From: DAIOEK01 sp963721445
GTDB lineage: Bacteria; Chloroflexota; Anaerolineae; Anaerolineales; Anaerolineaceae
Assembly: GCA_963721445.1 (NCBI GenBank)
Contig: CAVRIZ010000005.1
Location: 868,001 to 932,000 of the forward strand
DNA: 64,000 nt
Direction of reading: 5' to 3'
The translations under genes and the position numbers were made by a program. The notes under the pieces were generated by a model. It did not search any database. It had not been told where the DNA came from and was given only the letters and a program-made list of their open reading frames with translations. Below, piece after piece: positions 8,024-16,477 of the stretch (positions are counted from its first letter, which is position 1; every line of letters starts with the position of its first letter).

Positions 8024-8707
8024 ATGGAATCCTACCCTTACCGCCAGGTTAAGCACTATCTGATCATTGAATCAGGTGGTCATCAGTTGTTGGTTGGGTC
8101 TGGTGTTCCGGATAGCATGTGTACCTGTGGGGAAATCGTAATCGAAGGAATTTCTTTTCCTGCAAAAAAGCATTCCCTGCGAATGACCCCGGAGCAATTC
8201 AGTGAAGCGGTGGGCGTTCCGCTCGACGGTTTGCTGGGTGCAGATATCCTTTCACACTTCGATTACCGGATCAATCCATTCCGGCAGGATATCAGTTTTT
8301 CCAGGGATGAGGTCCATCCATACGGGTATGCCGCTCATTTTGAGTTATATCGTAGCGTACCCATCGTCAGCATCTGGATCGGTCCGAAGGAAATCCCCGT
8401 ATTTTTCAATACGGCTTCGCGTATGACCTTCCTGGCGCCGGAGATCGCCACAAATTTTCCACAGGTCGGAAAAACCAGCGTATTCTATCCGGGGATCGGT
8501 CATTTTGAAACCCCGGTTCATCGGGTCCTGGTCTGGCTCTCGGGCAGTGATACCGAACTTGATGTGGGGATTCCACCATCGCCCTTGCTATTAACGATGA
8601 AAATGACGCATACACTGGGTATACTTGGTTGTGACATTTTCCATGGTCCGGGGGTGTTTCTTGCCTCCCGCCGCCGTGAAGTGATCTGGTTTTGGCATGA
8701 TTATTAG
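8024..8707 (+). CDS. Retropepsin-like two-lobed protein lacking catalytic aspartates
   Basis: A 227-aa protein built as two halves, each resembling one lobe of an aspartic protease. Lobe 1 has LLVGSGVPDSM where families show hhhDTGAxxS, followed by the flap-distal motif DGLLGADIL. Lobe 2 has VFFNTASRMTFLA, again at the DTGA position, followed by LGILGCDIF. Both expected active-site Asp residues are replaced (Gly and Asn), while the hhG(A/C)D motifs remain. It is probably a non-peptidase binding protein derived from the retropepsin/pepsin fold. There is no clear Shine-Dalgarno at 8024, so the start is less certain; a TATAAT lies at 7948-7953. It heads a short run with the VOC and receiver genes. 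Confidence 0.6.
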   Translation: MESYPYRQVKHYLIIESGGHQLLVGSGVPDSMCTCGEIVIEGISFPAKKHSLRMTPEQFSEAVGVPLDGLLGADILSHFDYRINPFRQDISFSRDEVHPYGYAAHFELYRSVPIVSIWIGPKEIPVFFNTASRMTFLAPEIATNFPQVGKTSVFYPGIGHFETPVHRVLVWLSGSDTELDVGIPPSPLLLTMKMTHTLGILGCDIFHGPGVFLASRRREVIWFWHDY

Positions 8708-8718
8708 TTGGAGATTAT

Positions 8719-9123
8719 ATGAAACCGAGAATTGCCCTCGTCACCCTGCTTACTGATTATGTCCCGGGAATGGTCCAATTCTATCGCGACGTATTTGGGT
8801 TCGAAGTCTTAACGGATATGGGTGAGTATGTTGAATTGAAAAACGAAGGCGTCCGATTCGCGATCTGCGATCGAAGCATCATGCTCAAGGCGACCGATCA
8901 CCCAGGGTATTTGCAGGGAGCGACTGGACAAGCCGTGGAATTAGCCTTCCCCTGTGACACGCCCGAAGAGGTCGACCTGGCTTATCAAAAAGCGGTCAGC
9001 CTGGGAGCGAAACCTGTCAAGGCACCTGCCAGTATGCCCTGGGGTCAGAGGACGGCGTTCTTTGCCGACCCAGAGGGTTATATTCATGAATTTTTCTCAG
9101 ATCTACCCAAGCAGAACACCTGA
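8719..9123 (+). CDS. VOC superfamily protein (glyoxalase/bleomycin-resistance-like)
   Basis: A 134-aa protein with the paired beta-alpha-beta-beta-beta modules of the vicinal oxygen chelate fold. The first module contains MVQFYRDVFGFEVL and the last ends TAFFADPEGYIHEFF, the usual glyoxalase-like signature with the C-terminal metal-ligand Glu position. VOC proteins are small dioxygenases, lyases or resistance-type binding proteins; the substrate cannot be told here. GGAG lies 7 nt before the ATG. It starts 11 bp after the retropepsin-like gene and 14 bp before a receiver gene. Confidence 0.85.
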   Translation: MKPRIALVTLLTDYVPGMVQFYRDVFGFEVLTDMGEYVELKNEGVRFAICDRSIMLKATDHPGYLQGATGQAVELAFPCDTPEEVDLAYQKAVSLGAKPVKAPASMPWGQRTAFFADPEGYIHEFFSDLPKQNT

Positions 9124-9137
9124 GAGGATGCAGGGGA

Positions 9138-9518
9138 ATGTCACATCACATACTGGTTATTGATGACGATAAAACGATCGTTCAGATCATGCAATTGGCG
9201 TTGCAAAGCGATGGCTATAAATCGGAGGTAGCTTACAACGCCAATGATGGTCTGGCAAAAGCGCTCGCAAACCCTCCAGTGTTGATCCTACTCGATTACA
9301 ATATGCCGGTCAAAGATGGATTTACCTTAGTACGGGAGATGCGGACCATTCCTGCGCTGGAATCAATCCCGGTCATCATCGTCACCGCGCTTTCCATACC
9401 GGATATCCTGGCCGAAGCGAAAGCCCTCGAAGTGGCTGGTTTCCTGGTTAAGCCATTCGATCTCATCACGTTGCTGGGGAATGTGAACCGGGTGCTCAAA
9501 CCGAAGCCTGGCGTCTGA
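9138..9518 (+). CDS. Single-domain response regulator (CheY-like receiver)
   Basis: A 126-aa stand-alone REC domain. The acidic pocket is VIDDDK, the phosphoacceptor is Asp53 in LLDYNMP, the switch Thr is in VTALS and the conserved Lys is in LVKPFD. There is no output domain, so it would work by protein-protein contact or phosphotransfer. No cognate kinase is adjacent. Confidence 0.92.
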   Translation: MSHHILVIDDDKTIVQIMQLALQSDGYKSEVAYNANDGLAKALANPPVLILLDYNMPVKDGFTLVREMRTIPALESIPVIIVTALSIPDILAEAKALEVAGFLVKPFDLITLLGNVNRVLKPKPGV

Positions 9519-9561
9519 CAGATCGACGTCTCCATCTGTTGCGCATCACATCCCTTATCGC

Positions 9562-9698
9562 AGGGAGGACTTGCTGAAGTCCCTCCCTTAGGGAGGGTGA
9601 CGGGTGAGTCTACACTTCGACCAACCATTCCTGGCATGTTGTTCAATCCAAAAGACCCCACCGTCCGCTTCGCGGCCACCTCCCCTACCGAGGGGAGG
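9562..9698. repeat. Intergenic GC-rich inverted-repeat element
   Basis: The noncoding gap 9519-9811 holds several purine/pyrimidine-sided stems: AGGGAGGACTT (9562) with AAGTCCCTCCCT (ends 9589), the overlapping palindrome CCCTCCC-TTA-GGGAGGG (9581-9597), and CCTCCCC-TACCGA-GGGGAGG (9679-9698). The two ends carry similar stems in a gene-free stretch, as in dispersed intergenic repeat families. Copy number elsewhere cannot be seen from one window. A transcription-termination role is also possible. Confidence 0.45.
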
Positions 9699-9811
9699 AC
9701 TAAGGACGTGGACACCCGACCAAAGTGGGTAGGACCCATGTCGTTTGAAGTCGGTATAGAAAGTGGTATTGGGGGTTTGGTCGTGCTATAGTGAAATTGA
9801 AAGGAGGGAAC

Positions 9812-10246
9812 ATGTTCAGTACAACCGACCTGTTCTTTATTCTCCTGGCTGGACTATTTTTACTGGTTGCCATCAGCCTGACGGTGGCATTCTATTCCGC
9901 AGCGTCTTCCCATTCAAAAGAGACCAAAGAGGATGAGAATCCAGATGAGATGATCACTTCGTCTCTACCGGATGCGCATATGACCAAATGGCATCTCGGC
10001 GATCATATGGCAGATCATTTCCCTCCCCGATCGGTTACAAATAACATGGAGAAATCTCCCTTTGCGCAACCTTATCAAAAAATGGGTGATACTACGCTGG
10101 ATGAAGCACAGGAACATCCAACCCGGACGACACCCGAGAACAAAACGGTGGAGAGAGCTAACCGGCAGATCCGCGAGATGGTGCACTTGCACCACCGACC
10201 CGAGAAGGAAGAGCCGTCAGATAACGAAAATATCCTGAACCATTAA
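9812..10246 (+). CDS. Small membrane-anchored hypothetical protein
   Basis: A 144-aa protein whose start at ATG 9812 follows AAGGAGGG. An upstream in-frame GTG at 9791 would include that ribosome-binding site and is rejected. Residues 5-28 form a single hydrophobic helix (LFFILLAGLFLLVAISLTVA). The rest is polar, rich in His, Glu and Thr, and probably unstructured. Not recognised. Its stop overlaps the convergent SDR gene by 4 nt. Confidence 0.6.
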   Translation: MFSTTDLFFILLAGLFLLVAISLTVAFYSAASSHSKETKEDENPDEMITSSLPDAHMTKWHLGDHMADHFPPRSVTNNMEKSPFAQPYQKMGDTTLDEAQEHPTRTTPENKTVERANRQIREMVHLHHRPEKEEPSDNENILNH

Positions 10247-11073
10247 GCGGTTAGCCGGACCGATTCTTCCCAAAGACGAGAGGCGACCGTTTGGTCGTAC
10301 GATTCTGCAGATGACCTGGCTTCCTTCGAGTTAATAAAATATTTCCCGGTCACACCTTCCACTTCAGACGCTGAGGATAGATAGATACTGGTTTTAGCGC
10401 CTTCTTCAGGTGAAATCGCCCCCAGATGTGCCAGACCAAAGACCCCCTTATAAATTCCCCCATTGCTCTTCCCAAAATTTGTTGCCACAAACCCGGGATG
10501 CAGCACATTGGCTGTGATCCCGCCCCCATTTAGCCGGCGAGTCAGTTCATAGGTGAACAGAACATTCATCACCTTGCTATTGGAGTATGCACGCCAACCG
10601 GAAAAATTCTTCTCCGATTGTAGATCATCGAAATCAAGATGTCCGCTCACATGGGCTGCCGATGATACATTAACGATTCTTGGATTGGATCCTTTGCGGA
10701 TCAGATCCAATAATTCCTGTGTCAAAACAAAATAATTCAGATGGTTCAAGGCAAAAGACATCTCATACCCATCTGCCGAAATCTGACGGGAGGCGAAAAA
10801 TGCACCTGCATTGTTCAACAACACATCCACATGATCGGTATTCTGATGGATCTCCCTCGCAACCCGGCGAACCTCCTGGATGGAAGATAGATCGGCGTTG
10901 AATGCCAACGCATTTCCACCTACTTCCCGGATCTGTTGTGCAACGGATCGGGTCTTATCCGGATTCCTCGATATGATGAATACCTTCGCGCCCAATCCAG
11001 CCAATCGCCGGGCAGCCACTTCACCGATGCCTGATGTCGCTCCGGTAATGACGATCACTTTATCTTTTATCAT
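10243..11073 (-). CDS. Short-chain dehydrogenase/reductase, retinol-dehydrogenase-like
   Basis: A 276-aa classical SDR. It has the cofactor motif TGATSGIGE near residue 10, NNAGA in the fourth strand, and a catalytic Tyr-x-x-x-Lys as YSNSK. LNPxFV-like segments and the IYKGVFGLAHLGA region resemble the retinol dehydrogenase/WW-domain oxidoreductase subgroup. It would use NAD(P)H on a carbonyl or alcohol; the substrate is unknown. The start is placed at ATG 11073 (MIKDKVIVITG), where homology begins; an in-frame extension to 11217 is Ser/Asn-rich and unlike SDRs. Confidence 0.88.
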   Translation of the reverse strand: MIKDKVIVITGATSGIGEVAARRLAGLGAKVFIISRNPDKTRSVAQQIREVGGNALAFNADLSSIQEVRRVAREIHQNTDHVDVLLNNAGAFFASRQISADGYEMSFALNHLNYFVLTQELLDLIRKGSNPRIVNVSSAAHVSGHLDFDDLQSEKNFSGWRAYSNSKVMNVLFTYELTRRLNGGGITANVLHPGFVATNFGKSNGGIYKGVFGLAHLGAISPEEGAKTSIYLSSASEVEGVTGKYFINSKEARSSAESYDQTVASRLWEESVRLTA

Positions 11074-11420
11074 TGGATTTATCTCAGCGCTGGAATTGAT
11101 CTTTTGCGTGATCTCTGCTTTTCGCGAGATCGAACAGGAACGGGCTGCAACTCCAGGTTGGGCGGAAGGGTTAAAGTCTCGACCACCCTTCGAAGTATTC
11201 GTGGGATTAGTTGCCAAATTCGTGCGCTCATTCTACTGATTTTCATTCGTCCTCGATAATTGATCCACACTATGGATACTGATCGGTATGGAACTAAACG
11301 CTCTTATCCTGATTGACAGGTCAATACTTGATTCTACACATCACATCTCTCAACGATCATAAGAACGTTAGTGGAATGCTGATATGGATTAGATGCTTAA
11401 TACTGCGAATTAGTTCCGGA
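11074..11420. other. Gene-free stretch between SDR and E2 genes
   Basis: About 350 bp without a supported gene. It should hold the SDR promoter and the 3' end of the dehydrogenase operon transcript. A loose AT-rich region is present near 11300-11400, but I see no convincing terminator hairpin, repeat or RNA gene. Confidence 0.5.
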
Positions 11421-12719
11421 TCACCAGTCTTGCAGGGATTTCACGATCGCGCCAAGGAATGCGTCTGCTGTTGATCCATCCAGCACCCGGTGATCGAAAG
11501 TCAACGATAGATAGACCATAGGCCGGATCGCGATGGCATCCTGAATTACAACTACCCGCTTTTGAATTGTGCCTATACCAACAATCGCTACTTGCGGCTG
11601 GTTGATGATGGGTGTGGCAAATAACGATCCACCGGTGCCGTGATTGGTAATGGAGATCGTTCCACCGGTTACTTCATCCGGTTTGAGCTTGCGGGATCGG
11701 GCTCTATTCGCCAGGTCATCTACCGCCCGCATTAATCCCGGAAGCGAAAGGTTATCCGCGTTCCGAATCACCGGGACGATCAATCCGTCTTCTCCCAACG
11801 AGACAGCCATCCCGACGTTGATATGCCTGTGAACCAGAATACCTTTCTCTGACCAGGATGAGTTGACCATCGGGTATTGCAACAGTGCTTTCGAGACTGC
11901 TGCGATAAAGTAAGGCGTATAGGTCAGGTGCAACCCTTCCCGCTGGAAGATGGGCAAGTTCGCCTGCCGGTCTGCCACCACTTTACTCAGGTCCGCTTCC
12001 ATCACCGTGGTGACATGGGCGGAAGTCCGTTTACTCATGACCATATGCTCGGCAATGGCTTTCCGGGATGTGGTGAATGGAAGGGTCTGATCCTCTGCCT
12101 TGCCCGTTTCAGTATTCAATGCTGACGTGCCTTGCTTTGGTGAAACGGCGTGCGGAATCAATAGTTCGGTCGGTTTGAACAGGTCGCCGCTCCCGGGAGT
12201 TTCCCAGGCGGGAAGTTCTGGGCTGGCCGGTTTCTTTTCGGTATCACCTTTCTCGAGGTAATCCAGAATATCCTTTTTAGTGATCCTGCCCTGATTGCCT
12301 GTCCCGGTGACACTTGCAAGATCAATATTCTTATCCTGTGCGATTTTTGCTACTACCGGCGAGATAAACCCAAAGTCCCGGCTTCTGATGCCTTCAATTC
12401 CTGGTGATGTTTCGTGTGGAGCTTCCAGGGAAGCAGCCTTGCCTTCAGGTTGGCCGGCGGTTGCATCCGGGATGGCCTCTCCCGGTTGGCCAATCCAGGC
12501 CAGGACCGTTTGGGCAAGGACCGTCTCACCTTCGGGGATGACGATCTTGAGCAAGACGCCCGCGGCCGGGCTGGGAATCTCGCTGGTCACTTTGACCGTC
12601 TCCACCTCGAGTAATGATTCGAACTCAGCGACAGTCTCACCTTCTTTTTTTAACCATTTCAATATCGTGCCATCGACGACCGATTCACCCAATTGCGGCA
12701 TGATCACACTCGTTGCCAT
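11421..12719 (-). CDS. 2-oxoacid dehydrogenase complex E2 (dihydrolipoyl acyltransferase)
   Basis: A 432-aa E2 subunit. The start at ATG 12719 (MATSVIMPQLGES) follows GGGAGGG; a longer frame to 12935 lies inside the E1 beta gene. The N-terminal lipoyl domain carries the modified Lys in VETVKVTSE. A peripheral subunit-binding domain (ISPVVAKIAQDKNIDLASV..GRITKKDIL) follows a linker. The C-terminal catalytic domain has FDHRVLDG with the active His and Asp. E2 passes the acyl group from the E1 product to CoA and forms the complex core. With E1 subunits of the alpha/beta type, a branched-chain or pyruvate complex is likely; branched-chain is favoured. No E3 gene lies nearby. Confidence 0.93.
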   Translation of the reverse strand: MATSVIMPQLGESVVDGTILKWLKKEGETVAEFESLLEVETVKVTSEIPSPAAGVLLKIVIPEGETVLAQTVLAWIGQPGEAIPDATAGQPEGKAASLEAPHETSPGIEGIRSRDFGFISPVVAKIAQDKNIDLASVTGTGNQGRITKKDILDYLEKGDTEKKPASPELPAWETPGSGDLFKPTELLIPHAVSPKQGTSALNTETGKAEDQTLPFTTSRKAIAEHMVMSKRTSAHVTTVMEADLSKVVADRQANLPIFQREGLHLTYTPYFIAAVSKALLQYPMVNSSWSEKGILVHRHINVGMAVSLGEDGLIVPVIRNADNLSLPGLMRAVDDLANRARSRKLKPDEVTGGTISITNHGTGGSLFATPIINQPQVAIVGIGTIQKRVVVIQDAIAIRPMVYLSLTFDHRVLDGSTADAFLGAIVKSLQDW

Positions 12720-12732
12720 AAATCCCTCCCGC

Positions 12733-13716
12733 TTACCACTTGGCCAGATCCCGAATTGCCTGAAGTATTTTTTGCGTATCCACCATAAACCACTCTTGCA
12801 GGGGCTGACTGAACGGAACACCCGGCACGTCTGGTCCCGCCAACCGTTTGACAGGGGCATCGAGATTTTCGAATGCACCGTCGGCAATGGTCGCAGCGAT
12901 CTCTGCGCCATACCCACCGGTGAGATTATCTTCATACACGATCAACGCTTTACCGGTTTTATTGGCAGACGCCAGGATGGTTTCCCGATCTACCGGATAA
13001 AGGGTCCGCAAGTCCACCACCTCAACGGAAATGCCCTCTTTTGCCGCTTCTTCCGCGGCTTTAAGCGTGTAATAGTGCATCATTCCGTAGGCGTAGACAC
13101 TCAAATCTGTCCCCTCGCGTGTGACGGCAGCTTTGCCGATCGGCACAGTATATTCGCCGTCAGGAACCTCGCCTTTGATCAACCGATACCCTTTTTTAGG
13201 CTCAAAGAATAAGACCGGATTCGGGTCGCGGACCGCCGCTTTCAGCAAGCCCTTCGCATCATACGGATTGGATGGGATCACCACTTTGAGTCCGGGCACA
13301 TGGGTAAAAAACGCTTCCAGGCTCTGCGAATGATACAACCCGCCACCTATCCCGCCGCCATATGGAGCGCGGATGACCATCGGGACGGTCCATTCACCAT
13401 TCGAGCGATAACACATTTTGGCAGCTTCGCTGATGATCTGGTTCATCGCCGGGTAAATAAAATCTGCAAATTGGATCTCACAGATGGGACGCATGCCATA
13501 TAAGGCCGCGCCTATTCCGACCCCAACTATGGAAAGCTCCGCCAGAGGCGAATCGATCACCCGTTCGGGTCCATATTTATCGAACAGACCAACGGTAGCC
13601 CGAAATACCCCGCCCCGTTGACCCACATCTTCACCCACAATGAATACCCGCTTATCAACGGAGAGTTCCTCGTCCATCGCCTGCCTGATGGCATCCAATA
13701 GTGTCATCTCAGGCAT
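12733..13716 (-). CDS. 2-oxoacid dehydrogenase E1 component, beta subunit
   Basis: A 327-aa transketolase-type pyrimidine-binding protein. It shows EDVGQRGGVFRAT near the N-terminus, ESPLAE-like DSPLAELSIVGVGIG, and MVIRAPYGGGIGGGLYHSQS, all hallmarks of the PdhB/BkdB subunit. Together with E1 alpha it makes the thiamine diphosphate site that decarboxylates the 2-oxoacid. The gene overlaps E1 alpha by 8 nt and is 13 bp ahead of E2, giving the order alpha, beta, E2. Confidence 0.94.
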   Translation of the reverse strand: MPEMTLLDAIRQAMDEELSVDKRVFIVGEDVGQRGGVFRATVGLFDKYGPERVIDSPLAELSIVGVGIGAALYGMRPICEIQFADFIYPAMNQIISEAAKMCYRSNGEWTVPMVIRAPYGGGIGGGLYHSQSLEAFFTHVPGLKVVIPSNPYDAKGLLKAAVRDPNPVLFFEPKKGYRLIKGEVPDGEYTVPIGKAAVTREGTDLSVYAYGMMHYYTLKAAEEAAKEGISVEVVDLRTLYPVDRETILASANKTGKALIVYEDNLTGGYGAEIAATIADGAFENLDAPVKRLAGPDVPGVPFSQPLQEWFMVDTQKILQAIRDLAKW

Positions 13717-14692
13717 GGCTCACCTCTTCCGCGTACACAGGGATGCTTCCCTGCGAGGGATCGGGGTAGGGTGCTTGCAAGGCATATTCCACCGCTTCGT
13801 CCACCATCTCTTTGGCGCGGGTTTCCATTTCCTGTAATTTTTCCGGGGTCAGGATACCATCGGCCATCAACCGGGTGCTGTTGACCAAGATCGGATCTTT
13901 CTTCTTATTTTCTTCCACCTCTTCGCGGCTGCGATAGGAGCGGTCATCATCATCCGAACTATGTGGGGTGATGCGGTACATCCGGGCTTCCACCAGCTTG
14001 GGACCTTTGCCAGCCCGGGCATTCTCCACCGCTTCGCTCATTACCTCGTAGACGGCCAGCATATCTGTGCCATCCACCGCCACACCTGGCAACCCCATCC
14101 CACAGGCTTTATCTGCCACGCTGGGAACTGCCATCTGCTTTTCCACGCCCTCAGAGATGGCATACATATTATTCTCGACCATGAACACCACAGGTAATTG
14201 ATGTACCGCTGCCCAGTTTACAGCTTCATACCACTCACCCTGTGAAGTGGATCCTTCGCCCAGGGTGGTAAAAACCACCCGATCATCCTTCATTAATTTG
14301 ATTGCCAATCCCACCCCGGCGGCATGCACACATTGGGTGGCAACCGGTGCAGAATGGCTGATCACATTCATTTTTCGAAAACCCCAATGGCTGGGCATCT
14401 GACGCCCTCCGCTATTCGGATCTTCCTTTTTCCCCATCGCACTCAACATAAACTGGCGTGGTGTATATCCGACCGCCATCATCAACGCGAGATCTCTGTA
14501 GTAAGGAGCGATCCAATCATGACCAAGTTTCAACGCGAATGCCGCTCCGACCTGTGCTGCTTCCTGCCCGATCCCGGAGATATGAAATGCGATCTTTCCC
14601 TGCCGGTGAAGAATCCAGGCTCGTTCATCGACCTTGCGCGCCAGGAGGATCGTCCAAAACATTTCCAATTGTTTATCCGGGCTTAGAACCAT
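13709..14692 (-). CDS. 2-oxoacid dehydrogenase E1 component, alpha subunit (branched-chain type)
   Basis: A 327-aa thiamine-diphosphate enzyme. The ThDP/Mg motif is GEGSTSQGEWYEAVNWAA followed by VFMVENN. The HSSDDDDRSYRS loop matches the phosphorylation-loop region and is typical of bacterial branched-chain E1 alpha. The enzyme decarboxylates a 2-oxoacid from Val, Leu or Ile (or pyruvate) and passes the acyl group to E2 lipoate. ATG 14692 is chosen because GGAGG lies 7 nt upstream; an ATG 4 nt earlier leads to a short dead frame. First gene of the operon. Confidence 0.92.
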   Translation of the reverse strand: MVLSPDKQLEMFWTILLARKVDERAWILHRQGKIAFHISGIGQEAAQVGAAFALKLGHDWIAPYYRDLALMMAVGYTPRQFMLSAMGKKEDPNSGGRQMPSHWGFRKMNVISHSAPVATQCVHAAGVGLAIKLMKDDRVVFTTLGEGSTSQGEWYEAVNWAAVHQLPVVFMVENNMYAISEGVEKQMAVPSVADKACGMGLPGVAVDGTDMLAVYEVMSEAVENARAGKGPKLVEARMYRITPHSSDDDDRSYRSREEVEENKKKDPILVNSTRLMADGILTPEKLQEMETRAKEMVDEAVEYALQAPYPDPSQGSIPVYAEEVSHA

Positions 14693-14865
14693 CCATGTAC
14701 CTCCCCGCTTTCCAGATTGAATTTATCCGATATAAGAAGTGTAGCACGGTGGTATAAGCTTTCACAAGTCTTCATATCACCCGCCATGGTCAAAATAACC
14801 TGCTGATACTTAGCAAGGAAATGTAAAATAAACGGTCCAAGAATGATATTGGGAAAACGATACAA

Positions 14866-14907
14866 ATAAAAAAAACATCATCCGGAGTAATTACGTTGGA
14901 TGATGTT
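14866..14907 (-). terminator. Rho-independent terminator of the CarH-like gene
   Basis: A perfect 10-bp stem, AACATCATCC (14874-14883) with GGATGATGTT (14898-14907), precedes an eight-base U-tract on the minus strand (14866-14873). It lies directly after the stop at 14916. Confidence 0.93.
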
Positions 14908-14915
14908 TGGATGTA

Positions 14916-15860
14916 TTACCCTAACAATTTCTCGATGATTGCCCTGCCTTCAGTCACCGAATCACCCAGATATACACCAGGGACAATTTCCCGCAAGGAT
15001 GGCTTGAAGATGAATGCCTGCCCTCCAAAACCAAAAATCGGTTTCGGTTTGATCCTGCCCAACTTTTCGTTCATTTTGAGCAACCGTCTGGCGCTATCTT
15101 CCATCGTCGCGCTCATACAGATCATGGCTGGATGTTCCTGTTTGGCATAATCCACTATATCATCCAATGGCAGGTCCGGACCCAGGTACTCGACGCGATA
15201 CCCATCATGGCGCAGCAAAACCGACATCATCAAGCAACCGATCTCATGCTGTTCTTCGGGTGCGCATGCCATCAAAATCAGTGGGGCTCCCCGACGGTTC
15301 GGATACGCTTGCAGTAAATTAATTAATTTACCCTGCAGATATCGGCTGGCAAAGTGTTCATCCGTGATTCGCATCTCCCCTTTATGCCAGGCATCACCCA
15401 CGGCAATCAGGGTATATCCGATCACATCCACGCAGACGGTAGTCAGATCGTACATCGCATTCGCCTGTTTCAGGATATCAGATGCGCCAGCTTCATCGTG
15501 TTTGGATAGCGCTACGAATAGATCGTTGGCTATTTTTTCCGGAGGTACAGGCTGATAGGATCGTGATCTGGTTGTGATGGATGGCAATACCTCGGGGTAA
15601 TCTCCCCGGGACAACATGCTTTTAAGTTCTCGAACTACCCCGGATATCGAAATCCCCTGATCGACCTGGCTTTTTACCCAGCGTAAGATCGCAACATCCC
15701 GCTCGGAATACAAGCGATACCTGTTTTCGCTCCGCTGTGGATTTAGTAACCCATAGCGATTTTCCCAAGCGCGAATAGTGACAGCCCGGATCCCGGTTTG
15801 AGTAGTTACCGTCTTAATGGTGAATTTTGACTCGTCTGAGAGTTCAATAATGGTTGTCAT
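14916..15860 (-). CDS. MerR-family regulator with cobalamin-binding light-sensor domain (CarH/LitR-like)
   Basis: A 314-aa regulator. The N-terminal MerR helix-turn-helix has VTIRAWENRYGLL and ENRYRLYSERDVAIL. The C-terminal half has the B12 cap and Rossmann domains: the cap motif Wx9EH is intact (Trp158, Glu168, His169 in WHKGEMRITDEH), and the lower-ligand His is in EEQHEIG (His205). These residues define AdoCbl-binding CarH photoreceptors, which hold DNA in the dark and release it on cobalt-carbon photolysis. ATG 15860 follows AAGGA and a TATAAT lies just upstream, so the longer frame to 15893 is rejected. No carotenoid or photolyase gene is adjacent; the regulon must be elsewhere or include itself. 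Confidence 0.88.
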   Translation of the reverse strand: MTTIIELSDESKFTIKTVTTQTGIRAVTIRAWENRYGLLNPQRSENRYRLYSERDVAILRWVKSQVDQGISISGVVRELKSMLSRGDYPEVLPSITTRSRSYQPVPPEKIANDLFVALSKHDEAGASDILKQANAMYDLTTVCVDVIGYTLIAVGDAWHKGEMRITDEHFASRYLQGKLINLLQAYPNRRGAPLILMACAPEEQHEIGCLMMSVLLRHDGYRVEYLGPDLPLDDIVDYAKQEHPAMICMSATMEDSARRLLKMNEKLGRIKPKPIFGFGGQAFIFKPSLREIVPGVYLGDSVTEGRAIIEKLLG

Positions 15861-15881
15861 CAACGATTCCTTATAGGCAAC

Positions 15882-15887
15882 ATTATA
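15882..15887 (-). promoter_or_regulatory. -10 element for the CarH-like gene
   Basis: A perfect TATAAT on the minus strand, about 22 bp before ATG 15860 and 25 bp after the upstream GNAT stop. It suggests the regulator has its own promoter. No clear -35 was identified, as is common for activator- or repressor-controlled promoters. Confidence 0.55.
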
Positions 15888-15911
15888 CAACAAATCTAAT
15901 GTTTCACCGAC

Positions 15912-16406
15912 CTACATTCGGATCGACTCAGGATTTGCTCCCAGATCCAGGACAAAATTGGCTGTCAATTCCCGCTCTTCCCAGCCCTGTTTGATATAAA
16001 ATTGCCGGTGATAGGATTCCCGTTTGTGCAAATTGATCAGCATCAACCGTGAACACCCCCGTTGTAAAGCATCCTTTTTGATGGTTTCCAATAAGAGAGA
16101 CCCTACCCCGTGTCTCCGATCTGCCTCGCGGATGAATAATTCGGAAATAAACCCTTCCAATCCCTGTAAGAGAAGATATGGAAGCCAGTGTACCGCGGCG
16201 TAACCCATCACTCGCCCATCATCCCCTTCCGCGACATACACAGTATGGCTGCTGTCTTTTTTGCACAACTTTAATCGTTCGATAATTCGTGATTCAGTTT
16301 CGGTAATGGCTTCCTGGTCGATATAATCAAACCAACCAAGTTCTTTTAAGATGTCGGCTATTCCCCTGGCATCACTGATCATCGCGTGACGAACCATAAT
16401 ATCCAT
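15912..16406 (-). CDS. GNAT family N-acetyltransferase
   Basis: A 164-aa acetyl-CoA-dependent acetyltransferase. The core has VYVAEGDDGRVMGYAAVHW (beta4), EGFISELFIREADRRHGVGSLLLE with the acetyl-CoA pyrophosphate loop RRHGVG, and a C-terminal YHRQFYIKQGWEERE. Its substrate is unknown. The start ATG 16406 follows GGGAGG by 5 nt. Same strand as the CarH-like gene, 51 bp upstream of it. Confidence 0.87.
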   Translation of the reverse strand: MDIMVRHAMISDARGIADILKELGWFDYIDQEAITETESRIIERLKLCKKDSSHTVYVAEGDDGRVMGYAAVHWLPYLLLQGLEGFISELFIREADRRHGVGSLLLETIKKDALQRGCSRLMLINLHKRESYHRQFYIKQGWEERELTANFVLDLGANPESIRM

Positions 16407-16477
16407 ACACACCTCCCGGATAGTCGCACAGATGTATTATAGACCTATTCGTGGTTGGGAAAGAAAAGAGATATGGT

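Noticed and set aside
12295..13212. Long plus-strand open frame of about 300 codons
   Set aside because: It is antisense to the well-supported E2 and E1 beta genes, has no Shine-Dalgarno and no recognisable protein features.
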